Of a stretch of DNA of 43,722 nucleotides, positions 18,551 to 27,253 are shown in pieces. The notes below the pieces were generated by a model. It had not been told where the DNA came from, made no database searches, and was given only the letters and a program-made list of their open reading frames with translations. Location of the stretch: positions 120,177 through 163,898 of the forward strand of contig JABMDK010000017.1 of NCBI GenBank assembly GCA_015903995.1, read 5' to 3'. Source of the DNA: Nitrospira sp. Lineage in GTDB: Bacteria > Nitrospirota > Nitrospiria > Nitrospirales > Nitrospiraceae. Both the position numbers and the translations under genes were made by a program. Every line of letters starts with the position of its first letter. The stretch's first letter is position 1.

Positions 18551-19828
18551 CTAGCCTTGATGGGAGGGAAGATTGATGAGGAAGGTCGTTCCGATCCCTT
18601 CCGTACTCTGAACGTGAAGCTCTCCTCGATGCTCCCGAACGATCTGATGAGCGATGGTCAGTCCCAAACCTGTTCCTTCGTTGACGGTGCTTGCATGTTT
18701 GGTGGTAAAGAAAGGATCGAAGATGTGGTCTAGGTTTTCAGGCGAGATGCCGTGCCCTGTATCTTCGATCTGTATCTGAGTCCACACCTCACCGTCAGCT
18801 TTTTGGAGCCTCGAGGTCCGTACTCGAAGGGTTCCGGTTTTTTCGCCGATGGCATCCATCGCATTCAGGAGCAGGTTTAAGAGGACCTGTTTGATTTGCT
18901 GCCGATCTAGCATGCCACGAGGAAGCTCAGGCGCCAAATCTTTTTCAATCTTGATCCCGCGGCTGTTGGCTTTCACTTGGATGAAATAGAGGCACGACGA
19001 GACGATTTCATTCAGATCCTCATCGGTCAACTGAGGTTCCATGTACCGAGCGTAGTCGAGAATCTCCTGAATCAACCGTTCAATCCGATTGACGTCATCG
19101 AGCACAATGCGGCTGAATTCACCGATAAATTGACTGTCATCCTTCCGTTCCGGAGCCAGCTGAATGAATGTCTTGATCGACGTCAAGGGGTTTCTGATTT
19201 CATGCGCGAAGCCCCCTGCAATGGTTTCCAAAGAACGCAATCGATCAGTTCGCCGCATGAGGACTTGAGACTGGCGAAGGTTCTCGTACAATAGGAAAGA
19301 GTCGAGCGCATTGGCGGCACTTTGGGCCATAGCGGTCAGTAGGTCCAGGGTATAGGAGGAGATGACAGAGGATTCTCTCTGAGAGTGGAGGACTACAAAG
19401 GCCGTCAACCGACCTCGATTCAGCAGTGGGATGGCTAGATTGATGGGAAGTGCGGCGAAATGGGCATCCGTTATATTATCCCGCACGGTCGTGCGTAGGG
19501 AGTCGGCCAATACGGATGAGTCGAGTATGTCTTGGCGATCAGCCAGTTGTTGAACGAGGGGGTGCCTGAGAGGAACGACGGGAGGCGCTGCTATTGAAGG
19601 AGTCGCCGTGGGTATACTCACCAGGCGGAAACACTCTCGCTCACGTTCACGCAGATACAGGAGTCCTTGTGAATGCCGGGATGCTTCGGAGAGGCCGGAA
19701 AGAATCCGCTCTGCGATGACGGGAAGGCTTGTCGGGTGCCCCATGTCCCGTGCGAACTTCGTGAGTCGTTGCAGTGAGTCTGTGCCTGCCTGAGAGGGGT
19801 CCGATTGAGGATCTGGATGACGTGTCAT
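18551..19828 (-). CDS. Cytoplasmic GAF-domain sensor histidine kinase
   Basis: Soluble sensor kinase, no membrane segment. An N-terminal GAF-like sensor fills about residues 20-180 (LLYLRERERECFRLVSI, ALPINLAIPLLNRGRLTAFV). The H box FAHEIRNPLTSIKTF has the phospho-acceptor His209. The ATPase domain shows NLLLNAMDAIG (N box), DTGHGIS (G1), DPFFTTK (F) and EGTGLGLTIAHQIV (G2), so it is catalytically complete. It probably phosphorylates the NtrC-type regulator encoded 16 bases downstream. No clear ribosome binding site precedes ATG 19828. The gene stands 101 bases behind the giant PilZ protein. Confidence 0.92.
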   Translation of the reverse strand: MTRHPDPQSDPSQAGTDSLQRLTKFARDMGHPTSLPVIAERILSGLSEASRHSQGLLYLRERERECFRLVSIPTATPSIAAPPVVPLRHPLVQQLADRQDILDSSVLADSLRTTVRDNITDAHFAALPINLAIPLLNRGRLTAFVVLHSQRESSVISSYTLDLLTAMAQSAANALDSFLLYENLRQSQVLMRRTDRLRSLETIAGGFAHEIRNPLTSIKTFIQLAPERKDDSQFIGEFSRIVLDDVNRIERLIQEILDYARYMEPQLTDEDLNEIVSSCLYFIQVKANSRGIKIEKDLAPELPRGMLDRQQIKQVLLNLLLNAMDAIGEKTGTLRVRTSRLQKADGEVWTQIQIEDTGHGISPENLDHIFDPFFTTKHASTVNEGTGLGLTIAHQIVREHRGELHVQSTEGIGTTFLINLPSHQG

Positions 19829-19858
19829 CAGTGTGGTGTGTGAAGGTATCTCTGTCCG

Positions 19859-19889
19859 CGTAGTTCGTTGTGGGGGAAACGACTCTACG
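19859..19889 (-). other. Hairpin between the giant gene and the kinase gene
   Basis: CGTAG and CGTT (from 19859) pair with AACG and CTACG (to 19889) around a GTGGGGGA loop. No T-run follows, so it is a weak terminator or processing site at best. Confidence 0.3.
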
Positions 19890-19929
19890 TATCATCACTA
19901 GGTTAGAAGTATACACCCGAAAGGCTGTT

Positions 19930-22900
19930 TCACCCAGCAGATTTAGTCTTCCGCACAACGGCGAGGAGAAGCTGGTTGTCGAGGACAGGAAAAAACTGGA
20001 TCGGCCCCGCACCTGCATGAGCCAGTAAACGGGCCAACTCATCTCGCTCATAGACATGTAATATGCCATGGCAAACGGCTTCACGCAGGCGGCCGAGATA
20101 GTGAAGGACGATCTGGGCCGGAGACCCAAATCCATTGTGGTCCTCAGCGAGCAGGTGACGGCGAAACAGGATTGAGAGATCGGTGTGCGGTTGAAGACAG
20201 GTCACGAGGGCCATCCCGTCCGGATGCAAGACTCGGAGTATCTGTCTGAGGCTATGAAGGGGTGAGGACGCGAAGGAGAGTGAGAGATGGCAGAGAATGC
20301 GTTCAATCGATCCGTCGGTGAAAGGAAGCGGCGCATTCCAGTCTGTGCGCATCCAGCTCGTCGCCATCAATTGAGCAGTTGGGACGGCAGCCCTGAGCGT
20401 GCCAGGCAATTCGTTCGCGAATAGATGGAGGTGCTGTTCTGCAAGTCTCAGCGATTCGGTAGATTGGTCCAACCCAATATAGCGGAGAGGGACGGTTGCC
20501 TGTGTGCCGTGATGCGCTGACCGATAGGCCTGATTGGTCAACATAAGACGGACGAAGGTTCGTTGGCCGCAACCGACATCGAGGACAGTCATGCCTGGTT
20601 CAAGGGGAAGGAGTCGGCGATAGAGGTCATTGGTCATGTCCGAATAGTCCGACAAGTGTTCGAGTTGAGGCAGATGGGCCAAGTGAGCCCCCCACAAGGC
20701 ACTGCGTGTGGCCTGCGAGACGTGATAGCGAATGCGGATCCGCTCATGTTCCAACTGCCGTTGCCGATACACCTCGTGGGCGTTCGGTTGCTGCTCCTGA
20801 GCTGAGGGAGGATCGTTACTCATGGGAGCTGAGATCAACGTCAAGATCGTCTTGAAGGCTTCAGTACGGTGCCCACCGTCGTCGGATTCTCCGGACAGGT
20901 CGTCTGGTAGCGAAACAACGGAAGAGTCCATTCCCATGACACGAACAGGCTCACATTGAGGGCCGAAGATGTCTTCAATGGGACAGCTCTTTCGGGGAGA
21001 GGTGAGAATAATTGGCGGAGTGATCAGTCGAGCGAGGTCGGCCGTTAGCGAGGCTCTGTCGACATACTCTCCAGTGATCGCATCGTCGACAAACTTGTCG
21101 AAGTTAACATTAAGGCCCCAGAGATTGACGACGCCCCACCGATGGCCTTGCCGGTAAGTTTCAATGACGGAAGAGGGAGCAATCATGGAAAGAGCGGCTT
21201 CTAGGTCAAGGACGGGATTCAATAAGAAAAGCCGATCAGCAGCTGTGCTCTGGGCCATGGTTTTCAGTGCTACTCGCGCAGCAATGTCCTCGGCGAGGAG
21301 CGTGACCGGAGCGGTGGGCCATGTGGTATGGACAAGGTTCAGAACACTCTGAAGATCAGCCTGCATCTTGCTTAAGGTGAGGTGCAAAACACCTCCTTCG
21401 CTTTGGCCGACATGGTTGGAGTGGTCGTAGCGAAGCACGCGCAGGTGGTTGGCAGCGAGGTGAAACGAAAGTGGGATGAAGTCGGTTTGGGTCGATCCAA
21501 ATCCTGGGATCACGATGACGATCGGGGTGTCGGGTGCAATGTGATGGCGCACATGATCGGCGGTCACGGCGATAGCTTGATTATGCGTATTCCGGCATTC
21601 CCACCTGTCGCTGGCGATCAATGGCTGGTTGTCTGAGTCCGCAACGTCCAGGGAAGAGCTGAGGTATTGTGCAAGCACGCGGGTGACTTCCCGTTCTGCA
21701 ATCGGCGTCAGTTGGGAAAACCGAATGCCGATGCGTTGTTTCTGTCGTGATGGATCCGGGGTTCGCTCGGATGGAACAGTGGGATCGGGTGCCAGATGGA
21801 CCATGCGGCCGGTTAAGATCGTATCTGGTGTTTCTGGTTTCTCTGTCCTCGGTTGATTGTGTGTGCCGATCGAAGGGAGATGAAGCGCAATTACTTCGTC
21901 GGTCATTTTCGGAAACGGTTCTGTGAGCAGGCAGATACCGCCTCTGCTGAAGTTGATGATGAGGCCCAATAGACGTCCGGCCGGAGCGGTAGAAGTTTCA
22001 ATATGAACCGGCAGTGCGACTCGAACTCTCACGGTCTCACGATGGTCTGTGCCTGGCAGGCCTGCTTCGGTAGAAGTCTCTGCAAGGTCGCCTGTCCTAT
22101 CCATTGGTGGAAACTGAGCTTCGACCGTTATGGAAAGCACACGCGTGCGTGCCTCCTCAATAAACGACGTGAGGATCCTCCCTTGGCTCTCATTGAGCGC
22201 GTTGAACTCAAGTGCGAGACGGGAGGTTCGCCGCTCGGTGCCGATCCGTCGAGGGTTTTCTCCTCGGTCATATGCGGTGGCATCCAGTTCCACAATGCTG
22301 ACGACGGTCTTGAGGAGCAGGTAGACAGGTTGGTGTTCGACTGACGGGAGTGTACCCTCGACATCCAATAAGGCTCCGCTTGGGCTCAGATCAACCAGGG
22401 TACCTTCGTGCAGGGTATTGCCGATGGTAATGCGCGCTGGGAGGTCGACTGCAGTCCGACTGTATGTGCGACGCTCAGGCAAAGGCTTCGTTGGTTGGGC
22501 AGAAGGGAGGGGTGCGGCCGGCAAGGCGTGTACCGGCGCCTGAAGAATCGCCTCGGCAGTCTGTTTGACTGCCTCACCTGCCGAAAAAGTGACGGAGGGT
22601 ACAGGCACCGCGGGACTGTCCGGCACAGGAGGTTGTTCTACCGGAATCCACACCTTGATCGACAAAAAACCGTTGACCGGGGCCTGGAAATCCCAACGGC
22701 CTCCAAGTCGCTTGATTATCGTATAGGCCTCAACGAGATCGCCGCTTGTTGCTTGCAACGGCGGTTCTTCAGTCGTGGTGATGATGTCCGTTTCTTGGAT
22801 GTGAATTTCGAACTCGGAGGCTATTCCGTGTGGAAAAGGAGCCGTCTCTTGATCTACGGGGGATCCGTTTTGGCTGATTGCCCTGGTACTGACTCGTAAT

Positions 22901-24141
22901 CGATGAGGGTTTTCTGCAGCGGCCATATAACGGTGGGCATGTGAGAGAAGCATGCCCACAAGATGCACTATGGAGTCTGGATTTCCGGTAAAGGACGGAA
23001 GATTCTGTCCATAGGCCCGTTCGATCCAATCGGCGTCCGCAAGGGAAGGTTGGGCGGAGGCCAAGACGGCTTCGATGATGTCGTTGATGGTGTCCCGGCG
23101 GATGATGTCCGTCGTGGTCTGGGCGAGCTCGCTTCCTAGATGAACGGCTTCAGCGGCGCACATCGCAAGCGAATCGACTTGTTCGATCAGGTGCGCCTCA
23201 CGGATGGTTTTGAGCAGGAGTTGAGATTGGGCTTGAATCGCACGGTGAGGGGCATGCAGAGTTTTTGATAAGGTCGACACCCGCCGTGCGATGGCGAGCA
23301 GTCGATCGGATTCACGAAGCTGATGCTCAAGCTGGTGAATGGTCTTGGCCTGACGGCGGTGTTGTGAGAGATCGCGCAACAGACCCAGCGTTCCAAGATA
23401 CCGGCGATTCAGATCGTATAGCCCGCGTGCGCTGATCTCGGCTCTGACTCGGGTCTGGGCTGGTTTGTCTGAGGAGGTCTTGCGGATGAGATCGATCTCG
23501 ATCCGCTGGGTTGCTCGCGGCCCCGTTCTGCGGTCGTTGAAGCGATGACGAGCGAGATCCTGTTGATCTGAAGGCACGACGGCGGAGTAGGGAATGCCGA
23601 GCAATTCGTCCTGCCTGTAGCCCAGCATCTCAGTGGCGCGTGGATTGAGATATACGAATCGCCCTTCCCCGTCGAGTTCGTAGAATCCATCGCTGAGCAT
23701 TTCAATGAGGCGACCGTGACGTTCCTGCGTCTGTTTAAGCGTCATGCGGATGGCGCGTGCTTCGATCGCGCCTTTTGCATACACCATGAGTTCGGCGAGA
23801 AAACCGGGTGACTTCTTGTACAGGACAATGTCTGCACCAAACTGAATGGCATTCAAGGCGGTGGCGGAGTCGCCATGATCCGTTTGCAGCACGAGCGTGG
23901 CATAGGGAACAAGACGCTTCAGTTCAGGGAAAATAGGCGCAGTGTGCTGGGCGATCACATCCTCATCGATTACGATGAGCTGCCATGATGCCCGATGCCC
24001 CCATTGAAGCGCTTCATCCAGGGTGTAGGCCGTTTCGACGCGGCAGTGAGGAAAAAATCTTCGGAAGTTGAGCGTGGCTAGTTTGACTTCCTCGGCGATC
24101 GCATTGACGAGGAGGATGGTAATAGGCTCACTCTGCGGCAT
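19930..24141 (-). CDS. Giant c-di-GMP-binding protein: receiver-PAS-dead kinase-PilZ-PilZ-LuxD-like hydrolase-methyltransferase
   Basis: One 1403-residue soluble chain, uninterrupted. Residues 6-125 are a receiver that keeps Asp59 (LIVIDED) and Lys109 but lacks the acidic pair. Residues 140-260 are a PAS domain (SDGFYELDGEGRFVYLNPRA). Residues 265-500 align with DHp plus ATPase of a hybrid kinase, but the histidine is Lys293 and the N box reads SHAHRYM. PilZ 1 (about 556-670) has RTYSR and DLSPSG; PilZ 2 (about 700-830) has RETVR and NFSRGG, both complete c-di-GMP signatures. Residues 840-1105 match LuxD-type acyl thioesterases (RYDHSNHVGQSEG) with Asp952 where the serine nucleophile should be. 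Residues 1130-1400 are a class I methyltransferase (VLDVGCGQRT). It probably precedes the kinase-regulator pair on one transcript. Confidence 0.85.
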   Translation of the reverse strand: MPQSEPITILLVNAIAEEVKLATLNFRRFFPHCRVETAYTLDEALQWGHRASWQLIVIDEDVIAQHTAPIFPELKRLVPYATLVLQTDHGDSATALNAIQFGADIVLYKKSPGFLAELMVYAKGAIEARAIRMTLKQTQERHGRLIEMLSDGFYELDGEGRFVYLNPRATEMLGYRQDELLGIPYSAVVPSDQQDLARHRFNDRRTGPRATQRIEIDLIRKTSSDKPAQTRVRAEISARGLYDLNRRYLGTLGLLRDLSQHRRQAKTIHQLEHQLRESDRLLAIARRVSTLSKTLHAPHRAIQAQSQLLLKTIREAHLIEQVDSLAMCAAEAVHLGSELAQTTTDIIRRDTINDIIEAVLASAQPSLADADWIERAYGQNLPSFTGNPDSIVHLVGMLLSHAHRYMAAAENPHRLRVSTRAISQNGSPVDQETAPFPHGIASEFEIHIQETDIITTTEEPPLQATSGDLVEAYTIIKRLGGRWDFQAPVNGFLSIKVWIPVEQPPVPDSPAVPVPSVTFSAGEAVKQTAEAILQAPVHALPAAPLPSAQPTKPLPERRTYSRTAVDLPARITIGNTLHEGTLVDLSPSGALLDVEGTLPSVEHQPVYLLLKTVVSIVELDATAYDRGENPRRIGTERRTSRLALEFNALNESQGRILTSFIEEARTRVLSITVEAQFPPMDRTGDLAETSTEAGLPGTDHRETVRVRVALPVHIETSTAPAGRLLGLIINFSRGGICLLTEPFPKMTDEVIALHLPSIGTHNQPRTEKPETPDTILTGRMVHLAPDPTVPSERTPDPSRQKQRIGIRFSQLTPIAEREVTRVLAQYLSSSLDVADSDNQPLIASDRWECRNTHNQAIAVTADHVRHHIAPDTPIVIVIPGFGSTQTDFIPLSFHLAANHLRVLRYDHSNHVGQSEGGVLHLTLSKMQADLQSVLNLVHTTWPTAPVTLLAEDIAARVALKTMAQSTAADRLFLLNPVLDLEAALSMIAPSSVIETYRQGHRWGVVNLWGLNVNFDKFVDDAITGEYVDRASLTADLARLITPPIILTSPRKSCPIEDIFGPQCEPVRVMGMDSSVVSLPDDLSGESDDGGHRTEAFKTILTLISAPMSNDPPSAQEQQPNAHEVYRQRQLEHERIRIRYHVSQATRSALWGAHLAHLPQLEHLSDYSDMTNDLYRRLLPLEPGMTVLDVGCGQRTFVRLMLTNQAYRSAHHGTQATVPLRYIGLDQSTESLRLAEQHLHLFANELPGTLRAAVPTAQLMATSWMRTDWNAPLPFTDGSIERILCHLSLSFASSPLHSLRQILRVLHPDGMALVTCLQPHTDLSILFRRHLLAEDHNGFGSPAQIVLHYLGRLREAVCHGILHVYERDELARLLAHAGAGPIQFFPVLDNQLLLAVVRKTKSAG

Positions 24142-24277
24142 GGCACGATTCCCGTGTTTCTGGGCAAGCCTGCGCTCGGGGAGGTCAGTTAGCGGGGCTG
24201 CTGTACATCGCCGCCGCGTGTCAGTCGATCAACTCAGCCGCAAATCACTGTCTGATGCTTCAGCGCGGACAGTGTGA

Positions 24278-24291
24278 TTGTGATATCACAA
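24278..24291. promoter_or_regulatory. Perfect palindrome upstream of the giant gene, possible operator
   Basis: TTGTGATATCACAA is a perfect 14-base palindrome 137 bases upstream of the start at 24141, in the only non-coding space in front of that gene. Its half-site resembles CRP/FNR-type TGTGA but with a 2-base rather than 6-base spacer. No matching factor can be named. Confidence 0.35.
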
Positions 24292-24386
24292 GTGACGACG
24301 AGAAACCCAGACTGGTGGCCGGTTCTTTCGTAGGGGAGCGGTGGCTACGAAGCTGTTTGAATGGACAATTTTGGACGCTAGGAAAA

Positions 24387-24438
24387 GGCAGGCCCGCTAG
24401 CGGGCCTGCCGAATGGTTCTCGTCGGCAGGCCCGCTAG
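24387..24438 (-). terminator. Terminator with a duplicated stem arm
   Basis: On the minus strand, right after the stop of the 24445-25449 gene, a 16-bp perfect stem (CTAGCGGGCCTGCCGA with its complement, 24397-24440) has a 10-base loop. A further copy of the arm at 24387-24398 makes 24387-24410 a perfect 24-base palindrome, followed by TTTT. The middle arm can pair with either neighbour. Confidence 0.75.
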
Positions 24439-24444
24439 GAGAGA

Positions 24445-25449
24445 TCAATAGGCGGCGGCAGTGTTACCCTGTTCCGTACAGGCACCTGGTGTCATATACA
24501 GCAGGTAATTGCCCATGCCATGTTGGAGTTCATTTTTTTGGAGGGGATGGTGGTGTACCATCACCATTTCATAGTCATCGTCCTTGGTGATTGGGAATCC
24601 CTTGCCGTCTTTATACACTTGATGAGGTAGGAATTCGCGGAGCGTTCCATCCCGCTCGACATCCGGCACAGTCCGGAGGAGTGTCTGTTTTTTTGTTTTA
24701 TTTTCCAACGCGATCATGAGCAATTCATCGTGGCCATGTGGATATGCGTACTTGACACAGCCGTCCATCCGAAACTTCAATGGCGCCGTATGGACTTGGA
24801 CTCCTTGCCTGATCTCGATCCCTTCGTCCGTCTGATCTGCAGGCCGATCACCAAACTTGGTGAAACAGACGATGTTGACGCCGACTTGATAGATGTCCAT
24901 CGCTTTGACTGGTTTGGCCTTCGGGGCAAAATACATCGTAAAGGTTGCGATGACGTCCTTGGTGGGAGGGGCTCCGTGATAGAACGCAACCACCGTCATT
25001 AATTTATCGGTTGCCGAAAGCTGGACGCCGTATCCATCGGGGAATTGTGTCTCCGACATTTCGAGTCCGGCTCCACCGAAGAAGAGCGGCTCGCCGGGGC
25101 AGGATACGCTGGGCTTGCTGTTGTTGATCATCAAGATATGATGGAGGTAATTCCTCGGCAATTCCTTCCCGTCGACTGTGGAAAGGGCCGACTTGAAGCC
25201 GATCAAATATTTGTCTTCTGGTAGTTGGAAATTGAATCGCGGCATGGAGTCGCCCATATCGCCTTCACCATGGCCGGTTGGAAGGTCGATGGGCCCGAAA
25301 GTCAGAGTTGCGGTGTTGTCGCCATAGGTGATCTTGGAACCCACCTGCTTCTTCAGGGTGGGGACGGCATGGTGATCATGCCCCCCGTCGGCGTAGGCTG
25401 ATGAGATCATGAAGAAGAGAGAGAAAAACAGAATGAGGGATCTGCGCAT
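24445..25449 (-). CDS. Secreted His-rich protein with copper monooxygenase-like motifs
   Basis: Exported protein, 334 residues from ATG 25449, which has GGAGG six bases upstream; a longer frame to 25524 lacks this. Signal peptide RRSLILFFSLFFMISSAYA, then a His-rich start (DGGHDHHA). Histidines occur in the order seen in type II copper monooxygenases of the PHM/DBM fold: YLHHILMINN (His103/104), FYHGA (His158), YPHGHDELLMIAL (His238-x-His240), and HGMGNYLLYM (Met312). The resemblance is motif-level only; catalytic function is unproven. VHHHPLQ (299-303) adds further possible ligands. It is monocistronic, ending at the terminator 24387-24438. Confidence 0.6.
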   Translation of the reverse strand: MRRSLILFFSLFFMISSAYADGGHDHHAVPTLKKQVGSKITYGDNTATLTFGPIDLPTGHGEGDMGDSMPRFNFQLPEDKYLIGFKSALSTVDGKELPRNYLHHILMINNSKPSVSCPGEPLFFGGAGLEMSETQFPDGYGVQLSATDKLMTVVAFYHGAPPTKDVIATFTMYFAPKAKPVKAMDIYQVGVNIVCFTKFGDRPADQTDEGIEIRQGVQVHTAPLKFRMDGCVKYAYPHGHDELLMIALENKTKKQTLLRTVPDVERDGTLREFLPHQVYKDGKGFPITKDDDYEMVMVHHHPLQKNELQHGMGNYLLYMTPGACTEQGNTAAAY

Positions 25450-25530
25450 AAGACCTCCAGAGGAAGTAAAGCGGTGATATTTAAACCGGACTCCGATATC
25501 GTGATATGGTTGAGAAAAAAACAAGCTGGC

Positions 25531-26406
25531 TCATTGGGCGCTGGCCGGTGATGGTGTCACTTTCTTCCAATGATAGGTGCCGCCGTGTTCCTTCGGCGGG
25601 ATATTTTTTCTCGTATCGACTCGTGTATACCACCAGATTCCCTTTGCTTGTGTGCCGTCTTCCGAGAGGAGCACCTCGAACCCGCCTTCGCGATCGTTGC
25701 CGGGCTGGTGCCAGGTGCCTTGCCACAGTCGGTTCTCAATTTTTGTTGTGACGAACCGTCCGCCTTGTTGCGTGTAAGGGCCGTTCCCGCTCTTGTCTAA
25801 CGTCGCCTTGTAGCGTTTTTCGTCCTCGACCTCGAGAATATCCCATTCCCCGCTGATATCCGGCAGTGCTGTCGCAGCATTGCTGACGAGCTTTTGCGAT
25901 CCTGCCGCTGCTGACGGCGACGCAAGTGGGCCTCCGGGTTGAGCCGATCGGAACGATTCATGCCACGACAACAATTGCCATCGGCCGGCACGCCGTTCGA
26001 GGACGCCGGTTTCCCTCAGGGGGAGTACTGTTCGCTTCACGGCTGACCCTTCGCCGACATAGCGAGTATAGTCGAGCTCCATCGTAAACCAAGCCAGATC
26101 GCCTTTCGTCCAGACTTTGAGCTCCGTAATTGGGATCTCGATCTTCTGCGTATTGATAAATTCCTCACGCATTTCTCGTTCAAACTCCGGCCAGCCGACG
26201 TACTTGCGACCGCCCACCGTGTAACTGACGATATCGGCGTCATGGGCCATCAGCCGTGAAAGGGTCGGCAGATCTTTATCCGCATTGGCCCGGACCATTT
26301 GTCGAATGGCGGTTTCAGGGTCGGGAGGATCGACGGCGCTCGCAACCGTCGTAATGCCAAGAAGGAGGAAGAGACTTCCACAGACGAACAATCCCCGACG
26401 GGGCAT
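25531..26406 (-). CDS. Secreted NTF2-like (SnoaL-type) two-domain protein
   Basis: Exported protein of about 291 residues. ATG 26406 is chosen because GGAG stands seven bases upstream and a signal peptide (FVCGSLFLLLGITTVASA) follows; the longer frame to 26517 would overlap the upstream gene. Residues about 30-165 look like an NTF2/DUF4440 cone (RQMVRANADKDLPTLSRLMA, DLAWFTMELDYTRYV, RRAGRWQLLSWHESF). The C-terminal domain (about 190-290) is beta-rich (GEWDILEVEDEKRYKATL, YTRVDTRKN) and unassigned. It is downstream of the PP2C gene on the same strand. Ligand or reaction unknown. Confidence 0.7.
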   Translation of the reverse strand: MPRRGLFVCGSLFLLLGITTVASAVDPPDPETAIRQMVRANADKDLPTLSRLMAHDADIVSYTVGGRKYVGWPEFEREMREEFINTQKIEIPITELKVWTKGDLAWFTMELDYTRYVGEGSAVKRTVLPLRETGVLERRAGRWQLLSWHESFRSAQPGGPLASPSAAAGSQKLVSNAATALPDISGEWDILEVEDEKRYKATLDKSGNGPYTQQGGRFVTTKIENRLWQGTWHQPGNDREGGFEVLLSEDGTQAKGIWWYTRVDTRKNIPPKEHGGTYHWKKVTPSPASAQ

Positions 26407-26497
26407 AAGGGTCTCCATGTGCATGACAAGGTTTAAAAGTTTAGGACGAGCAGAAAAGCTACACGGCCTGATTGGCCATGTCAACAACGAAGTAGAG

Positions 26498-27253
26498 TCA
26501 GGAGGAGTGAGGCGCAATCACGACCACAGTGACGTTATCCTCGCCTCCCCGATCGAGCGCTGCGGTGACGAGGCGGTTGCAGACCTGAGTCGGGTCGAGC
26601 TCGCCTGCCGCGAACACGGTTTGGATCTCTTCGTGCTCCAGCATTTTGGTCAGCCCATCTGTGCAGAGCAGGATGAAGTCATCTGGCAGGAGGGGAAGGG
26701 TTGCGACAGTAGGTTCCACCGTTGAGCCTACCCCCAAGGCACGCGTCAGCACATGCCGTTCCGGATGAGTTTTCGCCGTTTCTATCGTGAGAATACCGCG
26801 TTCCAGATACTTTTCGATCAATGTATGGTCTTTGGTCAGAGGGGTTAACGTGCCGGATCGAAATCGATAGGCACGGCTGTCGCCGACATGGGCGAGGTAG
26901 GCAACCGGGGCGGGACCGGAGACGATCGCCAGGAGCACGATGGTCGTGCCCATCCCTTTCAGCTTGGATTTTGATTGAGCTCGACGGAGGATCGCGTCAT
27001 GCGCTCGGCTGATCAGGTCTGTTAACACATCCACAGGGGATGTCTGACCGATGGAGAGCAGATGGCTCGTTGTTTGTGCATCCGCCTGTATGGTTGCAAT
27101 GGCCGTCTGAGCGGCGACGTCGCCACCGACATGCCCCCCCATTCCATCCGCGACGGCCCAGACACTCACCTCATTGAGGACCACGAACGCATCCTGGTTT
27201 ACGGTACGCACGAGTCCGGTTTCGCTCAGGCCGATGCCGATCCAGATGCTCAT
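26498..27253 (-). CDS. PP2C-family serine/threonine phosphatase
   Basis: Soluble metal-dependent protein phosphatase of the Stp/PppA type that reverses Ser/Thr kinase phosphorylation. All PP2C motifs are visible: VNQDAF (metal-binding Asp), VADGMGGH, HVGDSRAYRF, LTKDHTL, LLCTDGL and GGEDNVTVVV. The 251-residue length is typical. Its start overlaps the stop of the upstream RNase H-like gene by 4 bases, so the two are translationally coupled. No Ser/Thr kinase gene or FHA domain is in the window, so the substrate is unknown. Confidence 0.93.
   Translation of the reverse strand: MSIWIGIGLSETGLVRTVNQDAFVVLNEVSVWAVADGMGGHVGGDVAAQTAIATIQADAQTTSHLLSIGQTSPVDVLTDLISRAHDAILRRAQSKSKLKGMGTTIVLLAIVSGPAPVAYLAHVGDSRAYRFRSGTLTPLTKDHTLIEKYLERGILTIETAKTHPERHVLTRALGVGSTVEPTVATLPLLPDDFILLCTDGLTKMLEHEEIQTVFAAGELDPTQVCNRLVTAALDRGGEDNVTVVVIAPHSS

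Noticed and set aside
24271..24291. CRP site
   Set aside because: The TGTGA/TCACA half-sites occur but with spacings of 2 or 8, not 6.
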